Shown here piece by piece: positions 1 through 10,714 of a stretch of 64,000 nucleotides of DNA. The stretch covers positions 248,001-312,000 of the forward strand of contig JASWJB010000004.1 in the NCBI GenBank assembly GCA_032433595.1. The letters are read 5' to 3'. Below the pieces are notes generated by a model. It was not told the origin of the DNA and made no database searches. It saw only the letters and a list, made by a program, of their open reading frames with translations. The position numbers were made by a program, and so were the translations under genes. Source of the DNA: Conoideocrella luteorostrata (Eukaryota > Ascomycota > Sordariomycetes > Hypocreales > Clavicipitaceae). The number at the start of each line of letters is the position of its first letter. Within the stretch, counting starts at the first letter, position 1.

Positions 1-40
1 TCCCCCCTGGTGAATCAATCAACTCCTACTAGAAGCTGAC

Positions 41-520
41 TTGTGCCTCCAGGTTCTAGCTCGGGGCTCTCTAATCTCTTGCGCCCTCCTCTCACTCCCG
101 ACGGAAATCCTGATTCACATCTTCGAACAGCTAGATCCTATTGACGCTGTATGCCTCGCCCTAGCAGGCAGGCATCTGCTGCAGGTGTCGGCTCTGTTAA
201 AAATAAAGGTTCCTTCTCCAGCTAAGCATAGATATACTCAACCGTCCAAGTGCAATCGCATATTTGAACTCCTCTGGCGATTTCAACCCCAAGTCGATCG
301 CAATAGTGGAATGAAGCAGAAGTTTGGCTTATGTTATGATTGTTTACAGTATCGACCTAAGAAGAAGGTCCATTGGAGACTCTTTGCGAGGCAGTATAAG
401 CGGACCAGGGGAGTCACGGCGGACTCTTGGAGGCGTGCAGTTGATCAATGGCTTCACTCGTATTCCGCCCAGTGTCCAGAATGCTGCTGCAAGGAGAGAT
501 ATACACTCGTTAACGAATGA
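41..520 (+). CDS. F-box protein, 5'-incomplete
   Basis: The frame encodes an F-box-like helical segment (LPTEILIHIFEQLDP followed by DAVCLALAGRHLL), the signature of SCF ubiquitin-ligase substrate adaptors, which bind Skp1. A basic and Cys/Trp-containing region follows and ends in CPECCCKERYTLVNE. There is no ATG in frame between the upstream stop at 11-13 and the F-box. A CAG at 50-52 could be a 3' splice site, so this is probably a downstream exon of a gene whose start lies outside the window. It could equally be a decayed copy, because F-box genes are numerous and often degenerate in these fungi. The substrate is unknown. Confidence 0.55.
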   Translation: MCLQVLARGSLISCALLSLPTEILIHIFEQLDPIDAVCLALAGRHLLQVSALLKIKVPSPAKHRYTQPSKCNRIFELLWRFQPQVDRNSGMKQKFGLCYDCLQYRPKKKVHWRLFARQYKRTRGVTADSWRRAVDQWLHSYSAQCPECCCKERYTLVNE

Positions 521-1765
521 ACGGAGCTAGGCGATGCGATTTCGTGCGTCGGATAGCACCGAGCCACGATTTTTGTGTGATGGTACACGTCGCTGTGAGC
601 GTGGGCCGGCTTATTGTATTAAATTGTGTATGTTCAAATTCCCGCTTGCTTCCTCTTAAGTCTGTGCGCGTAGGGATAGTCTATGATGTGGAATTCCCCA
701 TTAGCACTCCGTAAAGTAATTTACTCCCGTAACATGGGTATAGCAAGCCGACTAGGTCCTCTATTGAGGTACTCAAGGCATGTCACGATGCTACCTTCTA
801 GGCCCAGAGGGTGCCGCGAGTTTACGCAAAAGATTAGCCGTGGCTTATAAGTTATGCTTGAATATAGCTATCTACTCTAGATTCGAGCTTTTGGCATCGG
901 CATCATGGTCCAGTAGGAGCTTAACCACCTCTGTACTCTTCCCAGCCAAGTTGTCACAGGAATGGAAGGAATGCCTCTACTGGAAGCTTAATCGAACGAG
1001 CCCGAAGACTAAGATGTCGGGCACGGCTGAGACCTATCTAGGGCTGAAGCTACATTGGCGATAGATAGCTGGAATCTAAGAATAAATAGCAGTTTAATTC
1101 CTCGTCAGAATAACTAGAATACAAATATAATTCCACTGAATTCGATGATCATAGCTGCTCGCTTATGATACCATATGAGGGAGGTTCCAACACAGCAGTA
1201 GATGAATTCAACAAGCGACTTACATCTTAAGAGAATGTTATTGTCATTTAGCCTATGTTCACCCATTCCCTATGACCTTGTACTACATATCTTAGTCTGG
1301 CAACACACATGCAAAATCTAGCAGCCCACTGGACGAACCCAGCACGTGACAACAAGAAAAAACGACTGGTATCCATTCAGGGCAAAACAAGAAGTAGCTG
1401 GCGGCTACCCTAGGTGGTCTCCAAACCGTGCACACAATAGGTAGGTGTTAATCATGCAACAGAATATATGTTACATTACTCAAAGTACATAGATGTTCAA
1501 GTGAGTAAAAATATCATAATCCGCTCGTACAACACGACCTCCTCACTGGGGGGAACAAAAGACGCGGAAACGGGCTAGATACACTAGATGATGTGTGTAA
1601 TCTCAGGGACCATCAACAACACATGTCACAAAGCCCTGCAATAGGTGAAGCTCCATACTAGTAGCATGCTGGTGTAATTTACATAGCGTGTGACAATACA
1701 TAAACGCAGACAATCAACACGGTACTCGATTCAGTTTGACTATTCATGCCCTTTCTACATAATGT
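521..1765. other. Intergenic, no supported gene
   Basis: Only short, unrecognisable frames are present; the longest with an ATG is 780-1064, 94 codons, with no family resemblance. The sequence becomes AT-rich from about 1080. I see no tRNA or repeat that recurs elsewhere in the window. Confidence 0.5.
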
Positions 1766-2305
1766 TCATGTACACTGCACAAATTGCCCCGTTGGTGCGC
1801 CAGAATGCGTAATGGTACCGCAGTAATATCCAAGGGGATGTCCATCGTTACCGATCTCACCAGGCTCGTGGTAATAAACTACCCGGTCGTCCCCCCACTT
1901 GTTGTTATTCAAGCCGCCATTGTACGGCCCCTTGTTGACCAGAGGGTACTCGTGGCGATTGTTGTCGGCAGGACAGTTCTTGCCAAAATTGAACTTTGTG
2001 TCGGTATATGAGTGCGGGAAACGTCCCTTGGGGAATTCTTTGGATTTTTTGCCCCGCGCGATGCCCTTCTCTTGAAGCTTCATGCCCCACGATGCAGCGT
2101 CGTATATGTCATCGTAGCTGTAGGTTCTGGTGCCACACTTCTTGCTAACATCGTGCGGGAGGTCTACCACGCTGGTAGGTCCATTGGACGGGTCGTCGGG
2201 CAGAGGCTGGAAGTCTCTGTTGACGAGAACACTAGGATCGGGGAGGGCGGCGGACAAATTGCACGCGCCTAGAATCGTGCCAGCAATGTAGATAGAGAGC
2301 TTCAT
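1766..2305 (-). CDS. Secreted guanyl-specific RNase (T1 / ribotoxin-like fold)
   Basis: A 179-aa single-exon protein. The ATG at 2305 is preferred over one eight codons upstream because it places a signal peptide (MKLSIYIAGTILGACNLSAA) at the N-terminus. The C-terminal half matches the microbial RNase N1/T1 family. Candidate catalytic residues are His98 (in PHSY), Glu119 (in HEYP), Arg141 (in DDRVV) and His167 (in THSG), which correspond to the His/Glu/Arg/His set of the family. The mature chain has four cysteines (57, 111, 162, 178). The inner pair flanks the catalytic core and the outer pair joins the ends, a layout known from fungal ribotoxins rather than from classic RNase T1. The product should be exported and cleave RNA 3' of G; whether it acts on ribosomes cannot be read from sequence. 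A TATA-like box lies about 100 bp upstream. Confidence 0.85.
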   Translation of the reverse strand: MKLSIYIAGTILGACNLSAALPDPSVLVNRDFQPLPDDPSNGPTSVVDLPHDVSKKCGTRTYSYDDIYDAASWGMKLQEKGIARGKKSKEFPKGRFPHSYTDTKFNFGKNCPADNNRHEYPLVNKGPYNGGLNNNKWGDDRVVYYHEPGEIGNDGHPLGYYCGTITHSGAPTGQFVQCT

Positions 2306-2401
2306 GTTGAGTGTTTGGGGGTAATTCAAGTTATTTGACTATTCAATGTTGTCGGCTGCAATGAAGATCACAAAAAAAAATCCAAGAGAGTCTGCTTTGC
2401 T

Positions 2402-2409
2402 TTTATAGA
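2402..2409 (-). promoter_or_regulatory. TATA-like box of the RNase gene
   Basis: CTATAAAA on the minus strand, about 100 bp upstream of the RNase start codon, is a normal distance for fungal TATA-driven secreted-protein genes. Confidence 0.4.
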
Positions 2410-3060
2410 CTTTGATTGACCGTATCGGTTCAAATGCAGCACTATCCTTTTGTCCTCAGTAATCATCGTCGATCAAGACGACTGCAGGTGAGAATCCTTC
2501 CACTCTACGTCATGTAAGCTGATGCTTTCGGGGCGGACGCATCCTTCTGGATGGCAATGGTCATCTGTGCCTGCGTTAGACCAGCGTACATTCGGAAACC
2601 TATTCATAGAAGCGGTTGTAGAGATCGAATGATGATCTAGTCGCTTCCAACTCAGCACTTGCTCGCAACCCCCACAATTTCGCAGCCAGAACAGGTCAAT
2701 TGGTCGGATCCGGATCCGGGCGCGATCAGTTGCTCAGTCAGCCCTTGAGAGACGGCGCACGCCGTCTTACTGAGCTGTGGAGCTTTGACATCAACCAGTA
2801 AGCAAGATCTACACATATGCGTCATGCTGACTGTTTTCACGGAACTACCCCAGCCGTTGTCGGGCAGACATGCTGGCATCGAATGAAAGACAAAATTCCA
2901 CTAGGCAACAGCCTAAATTTAACAATCAACACGGAATCCTACAAACGCGGGCAAACACTGAACCGACACTCATCTAAGAATTACTAAATAAGATTCAAGA
3001 AATCTTTCATACTCACCGTTTCGTCGATATACCCAGCACCGTGCGTGCTTTGAACTCAAA
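2410..3060. other. Intergenic, no supported gene
   Basis: Divergent promoter interval between the RNase gene (minus) and the DUF3632-like gene (plus). Short frames at 2473-2879 show no codon bias or recognisable motif. Confidence 0.5.
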
Positions 3061-3831
3061 ATGTCAACTAGGGCAGAGTGGCTGCAGGCTCAAATAGCGC
3101 CTACCAAGCAAGCCCTCGATGCTGGCGACGGCTGTCATGCCGACGAGGCGAAGAGTCTCGCCAACTATCTTGATGGTAAATGGACGGCTCAAGAGTCAGC
3201 AACGGCTTTCACGACGCCCATACTTGAAGATGACGATCCAACTACTGCACTTTCCCGCCCGATGGGACTACTTTGCGAGGTCTTGGTGGAGCTCGTTGAT
3301 GACCGCGACAGACTTCTAGCTCTTCTCGCTGCCATCCAAGAGCTTCCCCCCACGGCTCAAATCAACTGGTCAGACCTCCCTGGCTTCGGAAACATGTGGA
3401 GTGATCTGTACAGGCTGTACACTCATGGTGCGGAGGCGTGGGAGAAGAGTGACCTTCCACTTTCTGGTACTCGAACGACTGAGCTGCGACGGCACTTTGA
3501 AGCAACCGGAGCCACTGAAGCCGAGTTGTATCTCCGCGGTCTAGGTGGCGTAACGGCACATTGGGGTTACGAGACGCTCAGCCTCATATCCAAAGAGCGA
3601 GTGGGGGTGGAAGTGTTTATAAGTTCGATGCATGCTTGGCTTAAGAAGGCCGGGATGAAGCTGAAGCAGGACTTGAATCGGAACGAAATTCGCATAGATG
3701 GTGGCGAGCTTCCTATGGCCGACTACTGGGAGAGTTGGAAAAACGCGTTTTTGAAGGCGAGCGGGGAGGATGGGTTCTCGTCCACAGAGGCGCGGCAGCT
3801 AGCGGCTGAATGCCATGAATTGATGAAATAA
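3061..3831 (+). CDS. DUF3632-like protein
   Basis: A 256-aa intronless protein, mostly helical, with no signal peptide or membrane segment. The pattern of an N-terminal helical region, a central acidic stretch (TPILEDDDPTT), a Trp-rich middle (INWSDLPGFGNMWSDL, and GGVTAHWGYETL) and a C-terminal helix resembles the fungal DUF3632 family, whose biochemical role is unknown. The ATG at 3061 directly follows an A-rich leader (CTCAAAATG). The gene stands alone; a diverged repeat begins 30 bp past its stop codon. The family assignment is from memory of its general shape and is moderately secure; that the gene is real is more certain. Confidence 0.7.
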   Translation: MSTRAEWLQAQIAPTKQALDAGDGCHADEAKSLANYLDGKWTAQESATAFTTPILEDDDPTTALSRPMGLLCEVLVELVDDRDRLLALLAAIQELPPTAQINWSDLPGFGNMWSDLYRLYTHGAEAWEKSDLPLSGTRTTELRRHFEATGATEAELYLRGLGGVTAHWGYETLSLISKERVGVEVFISSMHAWLKKAGMKLKQDLNRNEIRIDGGELPMADYWESWKNAFLKASGEDGFSSTEARQLAAECHELMK

Positions 3832-3860
3832 TATAGCATAACTGTGCGGGAAAACTCGAT

Positions 3861-4202
3861 GGTTCCACTTCCTTTCTTAACCGGTTTCCTGAGCCGTTGC
3901 CGCTTTAACCTGCTTAGCTCCTGAGCTTCAGTGAACAGTCCTGGGCCGCCCTAAGCAAACCCTGAACTACCCTGAGCTATGCAAACTATGTCAAGTTCCA
4001 TTAATAGCATTCGCTTCTGTCGGATCCATTGCATTACGTGTCCTCTTTTTCCCCTGCTTTTCGACCCGCTATAGCCAGAAAATGGGATAATTGACTACTC
4101 ATCATAGACGTTAGAATAAAAGGATTGTGTGAGAGAAATTGTTTTTTATCCCGTTTGCCATTAGATGCCTAAATAGTTGAGGCGCAGCATGAATCTATCC
4201 CA
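3861..4202. repeat. Diverged dispersed repeat, copy A
   Basis: This stretch aligns over its whole length with 9129-9432. Shared blocks include GGTTCCACTTCCTTTCTT at the left edge, TTTAACCTGCTTAGC in the middle, ATGTCAAGTT, GAGAAATTGT and GGCGCAGCAT near the right edge. The copies are diverged by many substitutions and small indels. No terminal repeats or target duplication could be fixed, so the element class is unknown. Confidence 0.7.
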
Positions 4203-5253
4203 CCCTAGGTTCCCGCACAAGGTCGTAGAAATTCATGGAAGACATTCCAATAAATATTCTGTAAGATTGCTACTCGAATAATCAATTGGCTCTTCGTTTC
4301 AGAACTCGATTATCACTGGTTATATACTTACCGATCTCACAGGACGCATCACGATGCCGATGGGTAATAGAGCGTAACTCAATATAAATTCAGATGAAAG
4401 ATAGGTTCTATTAAATAAATCTGTAGAGAACTGACTGTCTGTCTATGAAGAAAGCGTCCTTATTATTCCAACACTTTATATATGTCAGAAACCACTACGC
4501 CGGACGACTCGTGCTTGCTGTAGACTAGTGATGCACCTACGATGATATCATGCAGCTAGCAAATTCTTCTCTGCGGGGTAGCGACGAGCATGAAGGAAGA
4601 GAGAAAGACCAAATTTAGAGAGAAGATCAGAGATTAAAACCGTCAACAATAGAGTGCTACTTTGTTTCTACGACGTAACGAATACATCAGGAGTCTTGTT
4701 CATCACTCTGCTATATCAGAACTCAGTCGTGACAATATAGCACGGTGCCTCACGATTAAACGCGGGTAAGCGATTGCGTCGCTCACTTCCCGTCCAAAGG
4801 TGAGTATTGCAAACGCTCACACTCTCATTAATGAGCAGCTTTTTTTCCCATTATGTGCCTGTCCGATCTCTTTCCATGGTGTCAGACTGTGGCTTCATGC
4901 AACCGGCCTGTTCTTGCGTCCTACTAGCTTGGGGCGTAAGAATCCCCAGCATTCATGTAGACTACTTTATGCGCCATGTGAGGGGTTCAATGGATGTATA
5001 TAAAATTCTACAAGAGATGTTTCCACTCTTAACAATAGTATCTAGAGGCGTTATGATGTTGAGCAGCCTTTTGAAGAATAGGCTAAAGAGAGGAACGTGC
5101 CGATAGATTGAAAGAAATTGAACCAGAAAAGTCTTATAAACGGAATAATATATGCTAAGCACAACCTCGAACTAACAATGGCAGTAACAAAGGTACTGTT
5201 AGATAGGGCAGGGAGGACATTTTATGTGCACTTATTCAGACGACCCCTTTGTA
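4203..5253. other. AT-rich intergenic stretch
   Basis: No gene supported. Short frames at 4800-5106 on both strands lack conserved motifs. The sequence is AT-rich without an obvious repeat unit. Confidence 0.5.
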
Positions 5254-8200
5254 TTAAATGCTATTCACAGTAAATGACGAAGTAGATTCCTCTTTTCCTA
5301 CTTCATTAGGGTTAGAACCAGACTTTGGAGTAGGTTTGCCCCCGAAAAGGCCACCATAAGTGAGAGGCGGAGCAGATGCCTCCTTTTCTGTTTTGTCGGG
5401 ACAGGGACTATTCTTTGGAGTAGCAATACCGAAAAGTGAAGTAGGTTCCGCTTTTCCTGCTTTGTTAGAAATGGTAATAGGTTTCGGAGTAGTTGTGTCG
5501 TTTCGAGTGCCGAAAAGCGAAGCAGGTGTCTCTTGTCCTACTTTACTAGGACTAGACCCAAGCGGCGTAGGTTTGCTGCCAAAAAGGCTACCAGATGTAA
5601 GAAGCGAAGCCTTTGCCTCTTCCCATTTGTTATTAGGGCTAGAACCGGACTTCGGAGTAGGTTTGCTGCCAAAAAGGCTACCAGATGTAACAGGCGAAGT
5701 CTGTGCCTCTTCCCCTACTTTATTAGGGCTAGAACCAGGCCTCGGAGTAGGTTTACTGCCGAATAGGCTGCCAGGAGTAAATAGCGAAGGTGTTTCTTTT
5801 CCTACTTGATCAGGACTAGGATTAGACTCTGGAACAGTTGCATCGCGCGAAATGCTACTAAAAGTAAAACCCGGAGAACGCGAATAATCAGTACACGTTG
5901 AACTCTTTGTAGATGATGTAGAGTCCTTTGCTGAAAACGATGATGAGGATGATATGTGCGTTGTCCTAGCCGCTGCAGCAGGCGATGGCAAATCCATGTT
6001 CTGCACAGAATCACTTTTAGTGGAAAACAAGCTCCCTGGGGGTGGCCATCTCTCAGTGGTTGTCCCAGGAGATGGCTCGGACCCAGTTTTCGTCATGGAT
6101 GTTGTAGAGTCTTCAGGGGCTGGATCAACAGACCTTCGGCCGGTTGATCTGATCCCAGTGGGCGTGCTTGCACTTGAGCTTGCAAGAGTGGTACTTTCTG
6201 ATAGCGGTGTTGATAGACCGGGATCATTCTTGTTCCGAATTGGGGTCTTGTCAATGGATGGCGATTGACGTAATGACGGAGTCGGCGACTGGGCCATTGC
6301 CGCCTTTAATGTATCAGACCGGGTGGTGCGTCTAAACTCGCTTTCAGGAGCCGAACAAAAACCATCAGGTTGGGTGGTTGGGGTGTAGCTTGTAGGCTGG
6401 GATTCCTCGTAGTCACTATCATTGGGGTCATCATCGGCGACTTTAGATCCCAGGCTACTACCAGTTTCTTGTGTATCGGCGACGGGGATGGTTCGCTCGT
6501 CTTGGACACTTGGCTGTGTCTCGTTGACAGGTCGGCTTACACTCGCGGCCAGTCCCTCCAACTTTTTGGTAATAATGCGGTCCATATCGTCAACGAGGCT
6601 CTGGCGCTCCGCAGAAAATATTTGTTGTACCAACAAGCCCATCAGCAGCGGTGTTACTCTGGAATGACCAGTGTCATCTATTTCGATACCACCCTGTTTA
6701 TCTAGATAGCTTTGAATCAAAGGTATGATATGGCGGCAGCGCTCTATCATTTGCTGGCGATGTAAAAGTGCCGTGTCTGCCACACCAGCCTGACAGTGCA
6801 CAAACTTCCACTGGTCAATGTAAGATGCCATCAAGGGTTTGAAAACTCGCATAGCCCACGTGTGCGTATTTTCAAGAATCAGTTGGAACTGAATGATGTC
6901 ATCAAGTTTGGTCATGTCGCCCTCCCATATGGCTCTCATTATCTGGCAGCTTTCGTCAGAGGAATGCAAAGTGGTGCGAGAAAGAAAAAAAAGGAAGCGG
7001 GGTGAAGGAAAAAGGAAAAAGAAAATCATTGAGCTGCGTGTCAAATGCCACAACTTACATAGCCTTGTCTGCAATTTTTCCCGGCCCTTTCATACATGTC
7101 ATAGTCGCTGCATGAACCGCCAAGGTCGTCCGCATAATGCATTATCCAAACCTTAACAACCGATCCGATTGTCGTCACAGTGGGAATAGGAGGAACGTGC
7201 GCCTGTTCTGCAAGCTTTATTGCATATGTTGCTGCATTCCTATTCAGCTGGACAGCGCAGGCTGCAGCATTAGTCGCCTGGCAACACATGACTTCCTCAC
7301 TCATGTCATAATAATTTGGATACTGGCACTTCTCCTTCTTGTGCTCAACAATGAGCCATGGATAGCAATTAAGGCTTGCTTGCACAGGCGGCTTATGGAA
7401 TACTCGAAACGGAGTGGGCCTGAGACCATAGTTGAAGAGTTCTTTGAGGCGTTTCCATGAAAAGGACTCCACGAGCGACGGGTTCGGGGCTAGGTGCCAT
7501 TGTCGAGCTTCAGGGTCCGTGACTCTTGGGATTATCGAACTATCGGTGTCCAAGTTGTACATGGGCAAGTATAGTGCGCGGTCGGGCTTCGGGCATTTCT
7601 CCTTTTCGTAAGGAGCAAGATCGGATGCGTCATGCGCATGAGCTTTACCACTGAACTCGGTCCACAAAGCGTCGCCTCCTCTTTATAATGGAAAATTAGT
7701 TATCACCCAACCAAAGTAGCCCAGAATAATTTGTACACGTACGCTGTGAATGAATCATAATAGTAGTTGTTACGAGAAACTCTGATGTTTTGTCAATGTC
7801 TTGCGGCCAACACACACGCACACTCATGTGATGAATGCACGCACCTCCTCGAATTTGCTTCCGACACGGACGTGTCATGGCCGAGTGGCTTCAGGAATTG
7901 ATTCTGGAAGAAATTTGCCCATTCGATCTCTGCAAATTCCCCTTGATGTAAATGACCGGCTTCATTCAGCGCTCGCTTGGCTGCTATATCGATATGCAGG
8001 CTTCGCGATTCGTTGTCTCTCGGTTTGAGCCGGAAATTTCCAGGCCCGCCACAGTCGTCTTTGCAACCAGGTACAGCGCAGGAGAAGTCAAGCATGGAAG
8101 CACGCAGGGCCTCGACATGTGGTGGATATGGAGCTGCTGCCGTGTCTCTGCTCTGGACTTTCTCATCGTAGAAGAGGCCCTTTTTGGCCAGAGCAAGGCG

Positions 8201-8263
8201 AGACCAAGACATATTGCCACCGTATATAGTAGCAGCGAAAATGGAATGATGTAAATTGGACAC
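5254..8263 (-). CDS. PD-(D/E)XK-like protein with C-terminal LFG repeats
   Basis: Three exons (8263-7845, 7680-7059, 6942-5254) give 909 aa; both junctions keep phase. The first 350 residues match a fungus-specific family with a restriction-endonuclease-like core: PD at 172-173 (in CPKPDRALYLP) and E252-x-K254 (in WLIVEHKKE) form the PD...ExK motif. A conserved helical segment and the strand VTTIGSVVKVWIMHYADD follow. After a helical region of about 150 residues the protein becomes a long Ser/Thr/Pro-rich disordered tail. Its last 200 residues carry six LFG motifs, mostly in units such as SLFGSKPTPKSGSSPN. Nuclear action on DNA or RNA is possible from the fold, but no substrate is known. An alternative start is Met18 (MSWSRLALAKKGL), which lies closer to the conserved region. 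Confidence 0.8.
5330..5770 (-). repeat. Coding minisatellite encoding LFG repeats
   Basis: Imperfect tandem units of about 70-90 bp, read on the minus strand as (S/G)LFG followed by a Lys-Pro-Thr-Pro, Gly/Ser-rich spacer and an acidic segment with a PNKVGEEA-type end. LFG-coding positions fall near 5340, 5430, 5508, 5577, 5667 and 5757. Units differ by multiples of three, so the frame stays open. Confidence 0.85.
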
Positions 8264-9128
8264 CGCTGGGGGGAGGGCGGAAAGTAGAGGGCTGAGCCAC
8301 CCTCTTTTAGGCTCTGCCGTTCAACTCGGCCACTGCTATTTCTGGGATAACTTGCGAGCCGGCGAGCCGCATGTTCACCCCGCATGCGGCTGAAAATGAA
8401 AACGTCCCGCAATCAAATTTCCAGGGAAGTTGAGATAAAGATAAGGCGTGGGCGACGATGTATGTATCATCAAACGTGCTGTTCGATGGGTCTTGTTTGA
8501 TGGCTGGTCCGATGCTCCCATGTTTGCTTGCTCCAAAATCGGAGCTAACGGGGTAGTTGACGGGTATTCCGTTTAGTAGCCTATCGGACAACTTTGTAAA
8601 ACAGGGCATTTGGCACTTGTGGTTAAGGGGTGAGCACAGGGCTAATTGCGCTAATCACATTTAATTTTCCGATGGCAATAATGCGCAACATCCGATGAAC
8701 CCATGGTCCAGCCATCGGCTTACTTCTCTTTGGTACAGTGATGACCATGTATGTAGTATGTAAGCGGAAGACCGTCATTTTAACGACGGTAAATTAACAA
8801 TAGCACGTTTTGTCGCTTGGAAGCTGCCCAAGGACCTTGCACGGTCGTCAAGTCTCTTCGCGTTGGAGAAAGGAATCAGCAGAGAGATCTCACAGACCTC
8901 GAGGCTGGGGCATTTCGGGGTTGATCGCAGTGGGTCGGCCAGGGCAGGCGGGGGACCAGTCCTAATACGGCTCGATGGCCTGTACGACCGAACAAAAGGC
9001 CACCCCGGCAGACTGTAAGCGATGTCTGGCTCAATGCTAGCCCCCTTACGGAGTACTCCGCCGGAGCCTTCAGCCGATTGTTCGCACATGCAAATGCAGC
9101 CAGCCATATCGAGCGGGATAAACGAACA
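8264..9128. other. Intergenic, no supported gene
   Basis: Upstream region of the PD-(D/E)XK-like gene. A 100-codon minus frame at 8307-8609 begins with ATG but shows no family signal. A TACGGAGTACTCCG block lies at 9047-9060. Confidence 0.45.
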
Positions 9129-9432
9129 GGTTCCACTTCCTTTCTTGAACGAGCTCCTAAGCTGTGGCCATTTTAACCTGCTTAGCCTCTTGAGCCCTAG
9201 TGAGTGATCCTGAGCCGCCCCGCGCAATCTGAATTATGCAAGTTATGTCAAGTTCTAATAGTACGCGTGGCCTTTGCCATGCAGCTTCGCTAACCCGCTA
9301 AGGTTAGATAACGGGATGTCTAATCACCAATCACGATCATCGCGTAGCGCAGTTACGCAAGAGAAATTGTCCTTATTAGCTTTGCTGCCGACTGCCTAGA
9401 ATTGGTCAGGGCGCAGCATAAGACTATCTCAT
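9129..9432. repeat. Diverged dispersed repeat, copy B
   Basis: Same orientation as copy A at 3861-4202 and alignable along its length, with several indels. It lies just upstream of a decayed M43 metallopeptidase gene. Confidence 0.7.
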
Positions 9433-9579
9433 TTTCATTTCACGCGTATTCTTGGAGAAGTTTTTAGAAGACTCTAGATATTGCAATATGCAACGGTTGT
9501 AGCGAGTATATTGACAACTATCTAGCCGACTGCAACGAGTATCTGAAGCTAAGGAGAAAGGGTTGAAAGAGATCTTCTA

Positions 9580-10260
9580 ATATGCCGTGCGGGAGCGGAT
9601 CTAGTCACCGCGGCAGTCAATCTAAGCGACGCCGAGACCAAAGCCAAGTTCTTCCCCGTTGGAGCAGCTAAGAGAAAACTAGTTACCACCAACAAACGTG
9701 TTGCCACAGCAGACAAAAATATAGTTCCTCGCGCTGGCAAAGGTGACAAAATTAGTATCGACGCGTATATACACGTTCTTGGGAGACCGGAAGAGAAAAG
9801 GGGCAGGGATACGGGATACGTCCTGAGTGCGAGTCATTCGTCTGTTTGTTTGAGCGGAAAGCAGCTAACTAGCGTCTTCTGGTGCGAGACTCTAAACGTG
9901 CAGATGGATGTACTCAACAAAGACTTCAAACTTGCTAATATTGGATTTGAGCTTAAAAACGTGGACTGGATAATCAGAAAAAATCTACCTCCTTATTGGA
10001 AGGGATCTTCTTCAGTCATCCCAACTGACTAGCAGATTAGACATCTTCACAACGGCCACGGTAATAAGTCAACACTCCACTTGTTTTTCTTGAATGCTAC
10101 TGAACTCTATACTGGCATTACTGGATTATTAGATTTTCCAGAACAAGCAAATAGCGTTCTTGTTCATTCTAATGTTATTTTGAGAGGCTCTAATTCTAAG
10201 TGCAACTTAGGCCTCATAAGCTCGGTATCTCTTAAGCTTGGCGATATCAACAAACATGAC
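9580..10260 (+). pseudogene. Decayed M43-type metallopeptidase gene
   Basis: One frame reads from about 9595 through KISIDAYIHVLG, MDVLNKDFKLANIGFEL and NVDWIIRKN. After an in-frame TAG at 10030-10032 it continues as STLHLFFLNATELYTGITG and LLDFPEQANS. These segments follow the order of the N-terminal half of secreted fungal M43 (pappalysin-like) proteases, like the intact copy at 21016-22033. The zinc motif HExxHxxGxxH is absent. Homology fades after about 10260 into an unrelated frame that ends at 10416 with a short coiled-coil-like stretch. No ATG with a signal peptide remains. The gene is therefore 5'-damaged, interrupted and 3'-truncated. Confidence 0.7.
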
Positions 10261-10416
10261 TTTCTTTTGAGGGATAGGCATGATGTGGTTTTGGTAAACT
10301 TTGAGATGGCAGAGCGAGACTGTTCGCTCCAGAAGCTCCAAGACGAGATGAGCGCCCTCAAGAGCAGCCTGGAGGACATGAACCAGGGCGGCGTAAAACC
10401 TCCCATTTATAAATAA

Positions 10417-10714
10417 TAGATGTGGTTAGCAATAGTTTTTAATAGTAACACAATGCATCACAGAGCTACATAGTGCGAAACTACTTGTCTTATATTATAG
10501 CCTGGTGCCTTGTAAGTGGGTCATGTCCATCAGTTTGGGAACCGGACAATCACTCGCGTCCAAGAGGAGCTACGCGTGGTATTGTCTTCCTCGCTACGCT
10601 GCATATATGTAATTAATTAATTAATCTACATCAGCACTTGGATCCAATCATTACGTGAGAGTTTTACTAGCCAATATCCAGTTGTGGATCGGAATCGGAG
10701 TGAACAAAAAGGCA
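10417..10714. other. Short intergenic gap
   Basis: No gene. Contains an (ATTA)n-type palindrome at about 10608-10632. Confidence 0.4.
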
